Notes: generated from the letters alone by a model not told the origin. A DNA stretch of 64,000 nucleotides from Hirschia litorea (GCF_042665075.1 NZ_JBHTBR010000005.1:1054001-1118000), one strand, 5' to 3'. Shown: positions 17,662 through 25,562, numbered from the stretch's first letter. Numbers and translations are program-made.

Positions 17662-17795
17662 TGTTGGAAGATCGTGATCATGACATAGATAAAACCGGCC
17701 CAAAAGAAATTGTGTGGTTCATAGGCCTTTGGGGGTTAGGTGTCGCTTGCGTATTGATATTGGGGACCGTTATTAAACTCGCTTTGGGTAGTTAA
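17661..17795 (+). CDS. Small third subunit of bd oxidase (DUF2474/CydX-like)
   Basis: This 44-codon frame starts at ATG overlapping the cydB stop. It encodes a charged N-terminus (MLEDRDHDIDKTGPKE) then a single transmembrane helix (WFIGLWGLGVACVLILG). Single-helix proteins directly after cydAB are stability subunits; in CIO operons they belong to DUF2474, which has a conserved Trp at the helix start. Translational coupling and the TM pattern support it although it is short. Confidence 0.8.
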   Translation: MLEDRDHDIDKTGPKEIVWFIGLWGLGVACVLILGTVIKLALGS

Positions 17796-17831
17796 AAACT
17801 GCAACATTTCTTGAGGTCAAAAATTTATAAA

Positions 17832-17864
17832 AATAAGGGCGTATCCGTTGGATACGCCCTTATT
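17832..17864. terminator. Bidirectional terminator between cyd operon and DUF1328
   Basis: Perfect 15-base arms (AATAAGGGCGTATCC) flank a GTT loop, with A/T tracts on both sides. It serves the converging cyd and DUF1328 genes. Confidence 0.85.
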
Positions 17865-17897
17865 CTTGGGGGGATTTATAACAATTTTTCGTGTGCA

Positions 17898-18071
17898 TTA
17901 TAACGGTGAATTCCCGCGAACGGCACGTGCTACGAATGTGAGGATAAGTAGCGCGATAAATACGAAAAATAGGATTTGGGCAACTCCGGCAAATGTACCT
18001 GCTAAACCACCAAAACCAAGTGCAGCAGCAATAAGAGCTACAACGAAAAATGTGACTGACCAACCAAGCAT
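17898..18071 (-). CDS. DUF1328 small membrane protein (YtjA-like)
   Basis: This 57-residue protein, MLGWSVTFFVVALIAAALGF..., has two hydrophobic helices and ends RAVRGNSPL. It matches the DUF1328/UPF0391 family, commonly stress-induced in proteobacteria, with unknown biochemical role. AGGAG precedes the ATG. An exact EcfG-type promoter lies about 50-75 bases upstream. Confidence 0.88.
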   Translation of the reverse strand: MLGWSVTFFVVALIAAALGFGGLAGTFAGVAQILFFVFIALLILTFVARAVRGNSPL

Positions 18072-18120
18072 AATGTACTCCTTTTTTTGTTATGCGACAT
18101 CAGGGCGTCGATGATAAGGA

Positions 18121-18146
18121 AACGGGAGTGGAGGGGTTTTGGTTCC
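18121..18146 (-). promoter_or_regulatory. EcfG-type promoter of DUF1328 gene
   Basis: Minus strand GGAAC, 17 bases, CGTTT: an exact consensus match. It lies back to back with the entericidin promoter 35 bases away. Confidence 0.75.
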
Positions 18147-18180
18147 AAATTCGTGTGTAAATTATGTTGAGCTATGCGAT

Positions 18181-18205
18181 GGAACCTAAACTTTAAGGCT
18201 GCGTT
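18181..18205 (+). promoter_or_regulatory. EcfG-type promoter of entericidin gene
   Basis: GGAAC at 18181-18185, 16 bases, CGTT at 18202-18205: an exact match, 36 bases before the ATG. Confidence 0.8.
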
Positions 18206-18240
18206 GTAAGGGGTATGTTATCTACTAAGGAGATTACCCT

Positions 18241-18384
18241 ATGACACGCTATGCAACGCTTTTGACAGTTACTGCTTTTGCTTTTTTAGCTGCCGCCTGC
18301 AACACGGTTGAGGGGGTTGGGAAAGACGTAGAGAAAGTAGGATCTAAGCTTGAAGAAACAGCAAAAGATAAAAATCCCGACTAA
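18241..18384 (+). CDS. Entericidin-like small lipoprotein
   Basis: This 47-residue lipoprotein has signal MTRYATLLTVTAFAFLAAAC with the lipobox Cys20, then a short amphipathic EGVGKDVEKVGSKLEETAKD segment. Size, GVGKDV core and lysine-rich helix match the EcnA/EcnB family. In alphaproteobacteria these are often under the general stress sigma factor, and an exact EcfG promoter is directly upstream. Ribosome site AAGGAG. Confidence 0.85.
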   Translation: MTRYATLLTVTAFAFLAAACNTVEGVGKDVEKVGSKLEETAKDKNPD

Positions 18385-18409
18385 GATTTTTATTCATCCT
18401 GCATACGAT

Positions 18410-18439
18410 AAAGCGTCCCTGAAAAGGGGCGCTTTTTTT
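18410..18439 (+). terminator. Terminator after entericidin gene
   Basis: Stem AAGCGtCCC/GGGgCGCTT with loop TGAAAA and a seven-T run. Confidence 0.85.
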
Positions 18440-18466
18440 ATAGAAAACTTATAAACGAAATAAAAG

Positions 18467-18491
18467 GGAACAAAGCCCGTAGCAAAGCATT
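18467..18491 (+). promoter_or_regulatory. Near-consensus EcfG promoter of lipid kinase operon
   Basis: GGAAC, 16 bases, CATT: one mismatch in the -10 element, 26 bases before the first ATG. Confidence 0.5.
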
Positions 18492-18517
18492 GGTATTGGA
18501 GGATTCAAATAGGGATT

Positions 18518-19396
18518 ATGCCTTCTATGACCATGTATGCGATTGTGAATATGTTAGCCAAGACAGTGCCTGATGATGCAAAAGCGCAATTGGGGGCTTT
18601 CCTTGAAGAGCGCAACATTCAGCATGAAATATTGTGTGTTGAGCCAGATGACCTTTGCAACATGTTCGAGGATATTAATCAGCGTACGACGGCGACTCAA
18701 GCGATGCCGTGTATCGTTTGGGGCGGAGATGGCACAATTGCTTGCGCGCTTGAAAATTTATCACCTAAGAAGTTTTCAATCATAGCTTTGCCCGGCGGTA
18801 CGATGAACCTACTTCACCGCACAATTCATGGAGAAGGGGCGGATTGGCAGACGATTTTGGATAACTGCCTTGTTGCAAATGAGAGCGTGAATATCTCGCG
18901 TGGTTGTCTTCAGAAAAAGGATGGAGAGGACCTTCATTTTTACGTTGCGACATTGTTGGGAAAATTAGCGCAGCTTGCAATCCCAAGAGAAGAATTGCGC
19001 GAAAACAATTTGATTTCAGCCGTGTCTGAAATGGTTGCGACGGATGATGTTCTTGATCTTGATCCGATTTTAGAAATTCAGCTATCTAATGGGAAGTCTT
19101 ACCAAGCATCGGCAATTGGAGTGGGGGTAGATAAATCTATACCGCATGCGTTTGATATTGGCATGATAAATCCGGATTCTATTTTGGATCTGGCGAGCAT
19201 TGGATTGCAGTCATTTATAGGCGATTGGCATGATGTTGATGAGATTGACCGGTTTCGTGTGCCTTACCTGACTGTGATAAGTGATGAAAGTAACGAGATT
19301 GACGCCACTTTGGATGGTGAGTTTCAGAAATTATCGCTTCCTATAGACATTGTGTTTGAGCCTGCTGCTGTGAAGGTGGTGTCTGCTAAATTATGA
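18518..19396 (+). CDS. Diacylglycerol/lipid kinase-family protein
   Basis: This 292-residue protein has a DAGK catalytic fold. The nucleotide-binding GGDGT is at 69-73 and PGGTMN at 92-97, both diagnostic of DagK/YegS/sphingosine kinase relatives. The C-terminal beta-sandwich (LTVISDES..ATLDGEFQKL) includes the usual LDGE. It probably phosphorylates a membrane lipid at the inner leaflet. Two other in-frame ATGs at 18527 and 18533 could be the start. It overlaps the phosphoesterase gene by 4 bases. Confidence 0.85.
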   Translation: MPSMTMYAIVNMLAKTVPDDAKAQLGAFLEERNIQHEILCVEPDDLCNMFEDINQRTTATQAMPCIVWGGDGTIACALENLSPKKFSIIALPGGTMNLLHRTIHGEGADWQTILDNCLVANESVNISRGCLQKKDGEDLHFYVATLLGKLAQLAIPREELRENNLISAVSEMVATDDVLDLDPILEIQLSNGKSYQASAIGVGVDKSIPHAFDIGMINPDSILDLASIGLQSFIGDWHDVDEIDRFRVPYLTVISDESNEIDATLDGEFQKLSLPIDIVFEPAAVKVVSAKL

Positions 19397-20187
19397 GTGA
19401 TGTTCTCGTTCAAATTGCAGATATACATTTTGGCGCTGAACATGAGGCAGCGATCAAAAGCGCTATTGGGCAGATAAATGAGATTGCTCCAGACGCGATA
19501 ATTGTTTGTGGGGATTTAACTCAGCGCGGAAAGAGGTCAGAGTTTTCGGACGCAAAAAACTGGCTGACGCATTTTGACTTTCCAATACTCGTTGTACCAG
19601 GAAATCACGACACGCCGCTGTTAAATTTGTGGACGCGAATGCGTTCGGCGTTTGCGCGCTATCACGAGTTTTTTGATACGATTTCAAGTCCCATATCTGT
19701 CTCACATGGAAAAATCACAGGATTAAATACGGCCCGTGGGTGGCAAGTGCGACGTAATTGGGCTGAAGGAAGTGTCAATTTGGATGCTTTGGATAATGTG
19801 CTGAAGCAAGGGAGTGATGCTGAAAAACAACCGTTCATTTTGGCCTGTCATCATCCCTTTTTATCACCACCTAAAGCGCCCATGGTTACAGCTACGCGCC
19901 GAGGAATTTTAGCAAGTGGACGCATTGCAGAAGCGGGCGTTGAAATCCTGCTGACGGGGCATGTGCATACACCATCAGCTACGGTTTATAGAGAGAAATC
20001 AGGGCAATATCTTGCAATATCTGCGGGTACGCTTTCCACTCGGCTGCGAGAATACCCGCCTAGTTTCAACGTGTTGAACATTGATGATGAGTATATAAGC
20101 GTTTCTGTATATGCCTTCAACGGTATCGAGTTTGATCGCGTGGATTTAGGAAGGTGGACGCGTAAATCATTGGAACCTTTTGCATAG
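19393..20187 (+). CDS. Calcineurin-like metallophosphoesterase
   Basis: This 264-residue protein has the full metallophosphoesterase motif series: D10-x-H12 (IADIHFG), GD41 (CGDLTQRG), GN71H72D, HHPF near 155 and GHVH near 200. No signal peptide is seen, so it is cytoplasmic. The class includes CpdA cAMP phosphodiesterases and lipid-phosphate phosphatases. Its coupling to a lipid kinase (ATGA overlap) suggests a kinase/phosphatase pair acting on the same lipid, which is inference. The promoter of the next operon overlaps its 3' end. Confidence 0.85.
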   Translation: MSDVLVQIADIHFGAEHEAAIKSAIGQINEIAPDAIIVCGDLTQRGKRSEFSDAKNWLTHFDFPILVVPGNHDTPLLNLWTRMRSAFARYHEFFDTISSPISVSHGKITGLNTARGWQVRRNWAEGSVNLDALDNVLKQGSDAEKQPFILACHHPFLSPPKAPMVTATRRGILASGRIAEAGVEILLTGHVHTPSATVYREKSGQYLAISAGTLSTRLREYPPSFNVLNIDDEYISVSVYAFNGIEFDRVDLGRWTRKSLEPFA

Positions 20188-20196
20188 GTGTTCGTT
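20172..20196 (+). promoter_or_regulatory. EcfG-type promoter of lipoprotein-dps
   Basis: GGAAC at 20172-20176, 16 bases, CGTT at 20193-20196, an exact match. Part of it lies inside the phosphoesterase coding end; the downstream ATG is at 20231. Confidence 0.78.
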
Positions 20197-20230
20197 ACTT
20201 ACCTGTACATAGATGAAACAGGAGTTTGCT

Positions 20231-20464
20231 ATGAAAATCCCAATGATTATTGCTGCTGGTATTAGTGGTTTAATGCTGACAGCATGTGACTCAAATGACG
20301 ATCATTTTGAGAACACAGGTGAACAAATAGATAAAACTGTAGACGACATTAAAGATGGAACAGAGGGTGCCGGCGATGAGCTGGAGCGCGCTGCTGATGA
20401 TCTCGCTGACTCTGCTGAAGATATGGCAGATGATGTTGAAGATGCCACTGATGGTGAGAAATAA
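20231..20464 (+). CDS. Acidic small lipoprotein of unknown function
   Basis: This 77-residue protein has signal MKIPMIIAAGISGLMLTAC with lipobox LTAC. The remainder is a strongly acidic helix with repeats such as ELERAADDLADSAEDMADDV. The ATG at 20231 has CAGGAG upstream; an ATG at 20213 lies too close to the expected transcript start. I do not recognise a characterised family. It precedes dps by 20 bases and shares its stress promoter. Confidence 0.75.
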   Translation: MKIPMIIAAGISGLMLTACDSNDDHFENTGEQIDKTVDDIKDGTEGAGDELERAADDLADSAEDMADDVEDATDGEK

Positions 20465-20484
20465 TTAGAAAGGGAAGATGAGCA

Positions 20485-20991
20485 ATGACTATTCAAGCTT
20501 TGAAACCCAACACACCCGAATTTGAACGGTCCGCAGGCATTACGCCTGAGGACCGTAAGGCCATAGCTGAGAAGCTTGGGGTGGTTTTAGCTGACACCTA
20601 TATGTTGTTTATCAAAACGCAAGGTGTCCACTGGAATGTGACAGGACCTGCGTTTTTTAGCATCCATAAGCTCACAGAAGAACATTATGAAAATCTGTAT
20701 GCATCCATTGATGAGTTAGCTGAACGCATTCGTGCATTGGGCATGAAGGCACCTGCTAGTTACACAAAATATGGCGCATTATCCTCCATTAAAGATGTAG
20801 ATGAACCTAAGTCTGCGGGGGATATGATTAAAATGCTTATAGCGGACCACGAAACAACCATTCAAACCTTACGTGATGCGGTGGAGTCCTTTGAAGATAA
20901 AAAGGATTTTGTCACTGCGGACATGTTGGTTGGGCGTCTCACTTGGCATGAAGAAGCCGTGTGGATGCTGAATGCGATTGTCGCCGAATAG
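20485..20991 (+). CDS. dps: Dps-family ferritin-like DNA-protection protein
   Basis: This 168-residue Dps stores iron and shields DNA from peroxide damage. The inter-subunit ferroxidase motif is visible: TQGVHWNVTGPAFFSIHKLT, then HYENLYASIDELAERIRALG with the Asp and Glu ligands. No N-terminal lysine-rich tail is seen. It follows the acidic lipoprotein in a probable EcfG-driven operon; Dps is a usual member of the alphaproteobacterial general stress regulon. Confidence 0.93.
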   Translation: MTIQALKPNTPEFERSAGITPEDRKAIAEKLGVVLADTYMLFIKTQGVHWNVTGPAFFSIHKLTEEHYENLYASIDELAERIRALGMKAPASYTKYGALSSIKDVDEPKSAGDMIKMLIADHETTIQTLRDAVESFEDKKDFVTADMLVGRLTWHEEAVWMLNAIVAE

Positions 20992-21025
20992 TTTCTCCCC
21001 CTCCGAACTAAACGGCGCTTTAGAG

Positions 21026-21065
21026 AAGCCTCATACTTTCAGTCAATGAGAGTGTGGGGCTTTTT
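21026..21065 (+). terminator. Terminator after dps
   Basis: A 12-pair stem (AAGCCTCATACT with AGTGTGGGGCTT, two wobble pairs) followed by five Ts. Confidence 0.7.
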
Positions 21066-21173
21066 CGTATGTGGATATGAAAAAGGTGAATGCGCAGTCT
21101 GGTGTGTGCCTGCATGGTACCTGCAGGCGTCTTGCTATAGCTACGGTAGTGATGAGGAGAGGGGGTGGTGCGC

Positions 21174-22925
21174 CTATTGTGTTGGCGCACTTTCGGGTTG
21201 GTCATCATCTGTGTGCGGGATAAGAAGTTTGACAGTATAACCGCTTGTCGAAGTGTCTATGACTTCCAGTGTACCTTTGAGTTGGCGCGCAAATGCATTC
21301 ATTAATTGGCTACCAAGCCCCGTCCCATTTGAGAGGATGTCAGCATCATCTTCGGGTTCTTCGTAACTGCTTCCTACTCCATCATCTCTAATGGTCAGCT
21401 CGATGACTTGATCAACTTGTTTCATCGACAATGCGATTTTGCCGCCTTGATCATCAAATGCGTATTTAACAGAGTTGGTGATGACTTCCACAATGAATAG
21501 AGCCAAAGGTATTGCATCGTCAGAGGCGCGGTGAAGATCATCAATGTCAGTGATGATTTCAATGTCGAGATCTTCCATTCCCATCGCGCCGGAGAGGTGT
21601 TGTATAAGTCCCTCCAAAAATGGACGCATATGCACAATTTCAAGACGCTCGTGCTGATATAATGTTTGGTGCACAACTGCTAGCGCGTTTATGCGATGGC
21701 GTGCAGCAGCGAGCGCGTTTTTGCCTTCGGTATTTTTGAGGCGTCGACTTTGTAGGTTTAAAAAGCTGGTTACGATTTGGAGATTGTTTTTGACGCGGTG
21801 GTGGATCTCTTTAACGGCAGCATCTTTAACGGCAATTGCAGCCACCAGTTCTTTGTCACGGATGTTGATATTATCAGACATTCGGTCCAGATTTTTTGCG
21901 AATTTTAGGATTTCTTCTGGCGCATTTTTAAAGACCCGACCTGGGTGAATTGTATAATCGCCTTTGCCATATGCACTTGCTAGTCGGCTTAAACGCGCAA
22001 GCCATTTTAGGACGAGATTATCAATGGCAAGCCACGCAACGAATAATGCAATTGAGAATGTGAGAAGGGGCAGCCCAACAACTTTTGCTGGGCGAAGCGT
22101 GATCTCATCTAGCAGGCCCGGAGATGGGCGGGTGACGATGGCGTAAACGCCTGTAGTTCCGATGCGGTTAATGACAACATCATGGGCGTCGCCCTCGCGG
22201 CTATCCTCAACGATAAGAAAACCACCGTCTGCTTCGCGAGCATCTTCAATCCATTTGTGTTCGATTTTTGAAAAGGGCAGTTTTCCAAACAGGCGGTCAT
22301 TGTCATCTGATAAAGCGATGGCAACATCATCAGGCAAACTTGCAGGATTGATAATCTCAGATAATTTATCCGCCCGCATTCCAAAGGAGGCTGCGCCTTT
22401 ATAGTCGCCATTCACTTCTAAGCGCGCAAGGATGGCAAACATCCACTCTTTTAGACCTTTTCCGTAGAACGCGTCAGTGCGGATGATTTTTTCGCCCGCT
22501 TTTAACCGTTCATTCCATTCCATATCTACGATAGGGAAGCCAGCCTCACCTTGAGACGCACATTGTGAGATTCCGTCTGCATCGAAGAAGACAACAGTCG
22601 ATAGAGCCGGCACTTTTTCTTTTAGCCAACCTTCAACATCAGTACAGCGGCCGGCTGCGATTTGGGCGGAAAACACTTCAAGCAATATTTCAGCAGTAGA
22701 TAGCGATTGCTCAACATCATCTATAGCGCGATCCGCAATTTGCAATAACGCTAGTCGACGTTCTTTCATGCTATCCTGTGCGTCAATATAAGCTTGAACG
22801 CCCGCAATAAGCAAAATTGGCGTTAGAGCCGCCGCGATGATGAAAACCAAGCGGCGACGCAAAGAACCGCCAAAGAAAAATTGCTTCAAAGTTTTACGCA
22901 GCTCCTGGAACGGGGGGCGTGCCAA
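21174..22925 (-). CDS. HisKA_2 sensor histidine kinase (PhyK-like)
   Basis: This 583-residue membrane kinase has TM1 about 26-46, a periplasmic sensing domain about 47-282, TM2 about 283-303 and a HAMP-like linker. The HisKA_2 dimerisation helix EIHHRVKNNLQ has its phospho-His at 375/376. The ATPase domain has N-box VITNSVKYAF, DDGVG and GTGLGSQL. HisKA_2/HWE kinases phosphorylate PhyR in the general stress response, and the gene sits beside ecfG-nepR-phyR. The start is uncertain: TTG at 22925 overlaps ecfG by 32 bases, while a TTG at 22889 lies just after the ecfG stop. Confidence 0.88.
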   Translation of the reverse strand: MARPPFQELRKTLKQFFFGGSLRRRLVFIIAAALTPILLIAGVQAYIDAQDSMKERRLALLQIADRAIDDVEQSLSTAEILLEVFSAQIAAGRCTDVEGWLKEKVPALSTVVFFDADGISQCASQGEAGFPIVDMEWNERLKAGEKIIRTDAFYGKGLKEWMFAILARLEVNGDYKGAASFGMRADKLSEIINPASLPDDVAIALSDDNDRLFGKLPFSKIEHKWIEDAREADGGFLIVEDSREGDAHDVVINRIGTTGVYAIVTRPSPGLLDEITLRPAKVVGLPLLTFSIALFVAWLAIDNLVLKWLARLSRLASAYGKGDYTIHPGRVFKNAPEEILKFAKNLDRMSDNINIRDKELVAAIAVKDAAVKEIHHRVKNNLQIVTSFLNLQSRRLKNTEGKNALAAARHRINALAVVHQTLYQHERLEIVHMRPFLEGLIQHLSGAMGMEDLDIEIITDIDDLHRASDDAIPLALFIVEVITNSVKYAFDDQGGKIALSMKQVDQVIELTIRDDGVGSSYEEPEDDADILSNGTGLGSQLMNAFARQLKGTLEVIDTSTSGYTVKLLIPHTDDDQPESAPTQ

Positions 22926-23511
22926 TCAATTGATCAGCTTGATCTAGAATATCGTCGAAAGCATCGTGCGCTTCAAGGTCGTCTTTAGACGGGAAACCAC
23001 TGATTTGGCTACCTTCGACTAGCTCAAGCAAAGCTTTACGTGCGCGGCTTACACGACTTTTTATAGTTCCTACTGCGCAGTCACAGATTTCAGCAACTTC
23101 TTCATAAGATAAACCACCAGCACCCACCATTATGAGACATTCACGTTGATCATCTGGAAGCTGATTCATAGCATTGCGAAGCTCAAGCAATTCTACTGTG
23201 TCTGATAATTTATCATTGGCCACCAGAGTTGCTTCTGCCACTTCAGGGTCAAGTGATTGGCCGCGCCAGTCACGACGTTTCTCTGAATAGAAAAGATTGC
23301 GCAAAATGGTGAAACACCAAGCCTTCATATTTGTGTCGGCTTCATAGCGGTCACGCGCTCTCCATGCTTTAAGCATTGTTTCTTGCGCTAGATCGTCAGC
23401 CATAGCCGCGTTTCCGCACAAGCTCTTAGCAAACGCACGTAGATGAGGGATTAGACTCGTTAGTTCAGCCTTAAAAGCTGGTTCGTCCAGCGTATCAATT
23501 TCGCTAGCCAT
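22894..23511 (-). CDS. ecfG: General stress ECF sigma factor EcfG
   Basis: This 205-residue ECF15-type sigma factor has region 2 at about 20-85 (CGNAAMADDLAQETMLKAW) and region 4 at about 115-165 (LSYEEVAEICDCAVGTIKSR). It directs polymerase to GGAAC/CGTT promoters when freed from NepR. The start at 23511 (MASEIDTLDEP) has AGAGG nine bases upstream and lies just after the nepR stop. An ATG at 23535 would overlap nepR. Confidence 0.93.
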   Translation of the reverse strand: MASEIDTLDEPAFKAELTSLIPHLRAFAKSLCGNAAMADDLAQETMLKAWRARDRYEADTNMKAWCFTILRNLFYSEKRRDWRGQSLDPEVAEATLVANDKLSDTVELLELRNAMNQLPDDQRECLIMVGAGGLSYEEVAEICDCAVGTIKSRVSRARKALLELVEGSQISGFPSKDDLEAHDAFDDILDQADQLIGTPPVPGAA

Positions 23512-23515
23512 TTTT

Positions 23516-23707
23516 TTAAGCCTCTGACTTATCATCTTTGGGGGAACTTGCCTGTTCGTCGGCTTGTTCTAGAAGTTTGAAAAACTCATCAGGGATTGGC
23601 TCCTGCACAACATCATCGTATAGGCGCTTGAGTTGATCACCCAAGCGTCTTTGACGCGCGTGTTTGCTGAGGTCTTTGGTGCGTTTCTGAGGTGGTTGAT
23701 TGCTCAT
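23516..23707 (-). CDS. nepR: NepR anti-sigma factor
   Basis: This 63-residue NepR sequesters EcfG until phosphorylated PhyR captures it. The conserved core is ARQRRLGDQLKRLYDDVVQE followed by PIPDEFFKLLEQ, the two-helix sigma-binding region. It is first in the operon nepR-ecfG-kinase and divergent from phyR. Confidence 0.93.
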   Translation of the reverse strand: MSNQPPQKRTKDLSKHARQRRLGDQLKRLYDDVVQEPIPDEFFKLLEQADEQASSPKDDKSEA

Positions 23708-23754
23708 TCTAAACTTTGCTTTTTCAGTAGGGATTGAACTGATTCAGCTATAGT

Positions 23755-23779
23755 AACGCGGCTGACCGAAGAAAGTTTC
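23755..23779 (-). promoter_or_regulatory. Near-consensus EcfG promoter of nepR-ecfG
   Basis: Minus strand GAAAC, 16 bases, CGTT: one mismatch in the -35. It would let EcfG reinforce its own operon, as known in other alphaproteobacteria. Confidence 0.55.
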
Positions 23780-23798
23780 ATAATTATTCAAAAAAAAT

Positions 23799-23823
23799 GC
23801 AACCGCCTGCGTTTAAGTGCGTT
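23799..23823 (+). promoter_or_regulatory. Near-consensus EcfG promoter of phyR
   Basis: GCAAC, 16 bases, CGTT, ending 29 bases before the phyR ATG; one mismatch in the -35. Confidence 0.55.
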
Positions 23824-23852
23824 AACATACAAACAACAGCATGAGGTCCACT

Positions 23853-24638
23853 ATGAGTTTCGTTAATCAATTCGGTCCACACCTTCCATTTTTGCGCCGC
23901 TATGCGCGGGCTCTAACTGGAAATCAAACAAGTGGAGACGCCTATATAAGGGCATCCTTAGAAGCGTTGGCGGAGGCTCCTGATCAAATTGATGATAGTT
24001 TATCCCCGCGTGTCGCGCTTTATCGTTTCTTCCATATTATTTGGGGCGGTACAGGCGCAAAGCTAGAAGACTTTGGCGCAGAAGAGCGCGTTGCGGCTGA
24101 TGAACGTTTGCTTGCGCTTGCGCCAATTGAGCGTCAGGCGTTTTTATTGTCGAGTGTGGAGGCGTTCACCCTTCCTGAAGTTGCCCAAATTTTGGGAACT
24201 GACACAGAGGGAGTTGGAACATTGATTGACGCTGCGATGGCTGACATAGAAAAAAGTTTGGCAACGAAAGTTCTCATTATTGAAGATGAGCCTATTATCT
24301 CTGCAGACCTTGCGAGCCTTGTTGAAGAAATGGGGCACCAAGTCACAGGGCAGGCGACGACACGTTCAGAAGCCGTCGCGATGGCGAAACAAAACCCTCC
24401 TGGATTAGTATTGTGTGACGTCCAGCTAGCAGACAATTCATCCGGTATTGATGCAGCTCATGATATTCTGAAAGAGTTGGATGTGCCTGTGATTTTCATT
24501 ACAGCTTTCCCTGAGCGTTTGCTTACAGGTGACAAGCCGGAACCGACATTCTTGATTACAAAGCCATTCCAAGAAAATACCGTGAAAGCATGTGTTGGGC
24601 AGGCATTATTCTTTCATGCAAAAGCTCAAGAAGCTTAA
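23853..24638 (+). CDS. phyR: General stress response regulator PhyR
   Basis: This 261-residue anti-anti-sigma response regulator has a sigma-like domain at 1-135 that mimics EcfG and binds NepR. The receiver domain is at 139-258 with acidic pocket EDE (144-146), phospho-Asp189 (LCDVQLAD), Thr217 and Lys237. The FITAFPERLLTG stretch is the FAT GUY variant receiver motif. The start at 23853 (MSFVNQFGPHLPFLRRYARA) has GAGG six bases upstream and is preferred to 23841. Confidence 0.95.
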   Translation: MSFVNQFGPHLPFLRRYARALTGNQTSGDAYIRASLEALAEAPDQIDDSLSPRVALYRFFHIIWGGTGAKLEDFGAEERVAADERLLALAPIERQAFLLSSVEAFTLPEVAQILGTDTEGVGTLIDAAMADIEKSLATKVLIIEDEPIISADLASLVEEMGHQVTGQATTRSEAVAMAKQNPPGLVLCDVQLADNSSGIDAAHDILKELDVPVIFITAFPERLLTGDKPEPTFLITKPFQENTVKACVGQALFFHAKAQEA

Positions 24639-24697
24639 GTTTAATGGTGCAAATTTTCTCTTAAAATATTGATTTTTAAGTTGTTATTTTTTTTTTG

Positions 24698-24724
24698 AAA
24701 GCCCGGCAAATGCTGGGCTTTTTT
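24698..24724 (+). terminator. Terminator after phyR
   Basis: Stem AAAGCCCgGC/GCtGGGCTTT with loop AAAT and a T-run. Confidence 0.85.
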
Positions 24725-24746
24725 ATGCGAATTTTTGAGAAACATA

Positions 24747-24771
24747 GGAACCTAGTTTGATTGGTCGCGTT
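24747..24771 (+). promoter_or_regulatory. EcfG-type promoter of DUF883 gene
   Basis: GGAAC at 24747-24751, 16 bases, CGTT at 24768-24771: an exact match. Confidence 0.8.
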
Positions 24772-24803
24772 AGTTATATGTGCAACACATAAGGAGACTA
24801 GAT

Positions 24804-25142
24804 ATGAGTAAGATTACTTCAATTGCAGATGATAAACTGGACACAAATGAAGCCTCTCGTATGGCTGCTGAAGCCAATATTGAATCCTTGAAATCTGATA
24901 TTGCCGACCTCCGTACCGATTTCAAAAAATTGTTCAGCAACGCTGCAACCTTCGTTCACTCTACTTCAGAGCAATCTTTGGAAAAGGGTGTAGAAAAAGG
25001 ACAAGAAGCCACTGAGCACGTGCGTGCAAAGTTTGGTGAAGTGAAGGAAACTTCGCAAGACAAGATTAGAAAGCATCCAATTGCGTCAGTTGGTTTGGCG
25101 CTTGGTGTGGGTGCGATGATTGCTATGTTGTCGCGTAAATAA
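24804..25142 (+). CDS. DUF883 (ElaB/YqjD/YgaM-like) protein
   Basis: This 112-residue protein has a long amphipathic coiled-coil region, ending in KIRKHPIASVGLALGVGAMIAMLSRK. The RKHP-x-x-SVGLALGVGAM tail anchor is the family hallmark. In E. coli relatives this tail anchors the protein to the inner membrane, where YqjD binds stationary-phase ribosomes. The ATG at 24804 has AAGGAG; an upstream ATG at 24780 would sit at the transcript start. Confidence 0.87.
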   Translation: MSKITSIADDKLDTNEASRMAAEANIESLKSDIADLRTDFKKLFSNAATFVHSTSEQSLEKGVEKGQEATEHVRAKFGEVKETSQDKIRKHPIASVGLALGVGAMIAMLSRK

Positions 25143-25144
25143 TC

Positions 25145-25546
25145 ATGTTAGACGCAGCTAAACTGCGAATTATCGTAGGGCTCGGCGGAGCATTAATAGG
25201 CTTTGTCGGGCTTTGCTGTCTTTTCGCTGCAATCACTATTGCGTTGGCGTACTGGTTGGGCTGGATTGAGGCAACTTTAATTGTCGGCTTGACGCTTTTG
25301 GCGATTTCTGGGGTGTGTATTTATTATTGTATACGACCACAAAAATCCGCAGTCTCAGAGATTGAGAATATTGAGACAGCAACAGCAGAGGCGTTGGCGG
25401 ATTTACCCTATGATGCCGTGCAATCCATGATCAGAAAACGCCCATTCGCGGCAGTGGCTATTGCTATGATCGCCGGATATGTGGGCGTAAAAGACCCTGA
25501 TGAGATCGTGAAAAATATGCAGCGGCTCGTTTTTGCGATAATATAA
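25145..25546 (+). CDS. Small membrane protein, phage-holin-III-like (unknown)
   Basis: This 133-residue protein has two N-terminal membrane helices (IIVGLGGALIGFVGLCCLFA, LGWIEATLIVGLTLLAIS), a soluble middle, and a second RKRP-x-AAVAIAMIAGYV segment. The latter resembles the tail of the preceding DUF883 protein. It starts 2 bases after that gene's stop without its own clear ribosome site, so it is probably coupled. DUF883/holin-III-like pairs recur in proteobacteria; function unknown. Confidence 0.72.
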   Translation: MLDAAKLRIIVGLGGALIGFVGLCCLFAAITIALAYWLGWIEATLIVGLTLLAISGVCIYYCIRPQKSAVSEIENIETATAEALADLPYDAVQSMIRKRPFAAVAIAMIAGYVGVKDPDEIVKNMQRLVFAII

Positions 25547-25562
25547 GATAAGTAATATCTAT

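Noticed and set aside
17848..18114. Plus-strand 88-codon frame over the DUF1328 gene
   Set aside because: The minus-strand 57-residue DUF1328 protein is a clear family match with ribosome site and promoter; the plus frame is its shadow.
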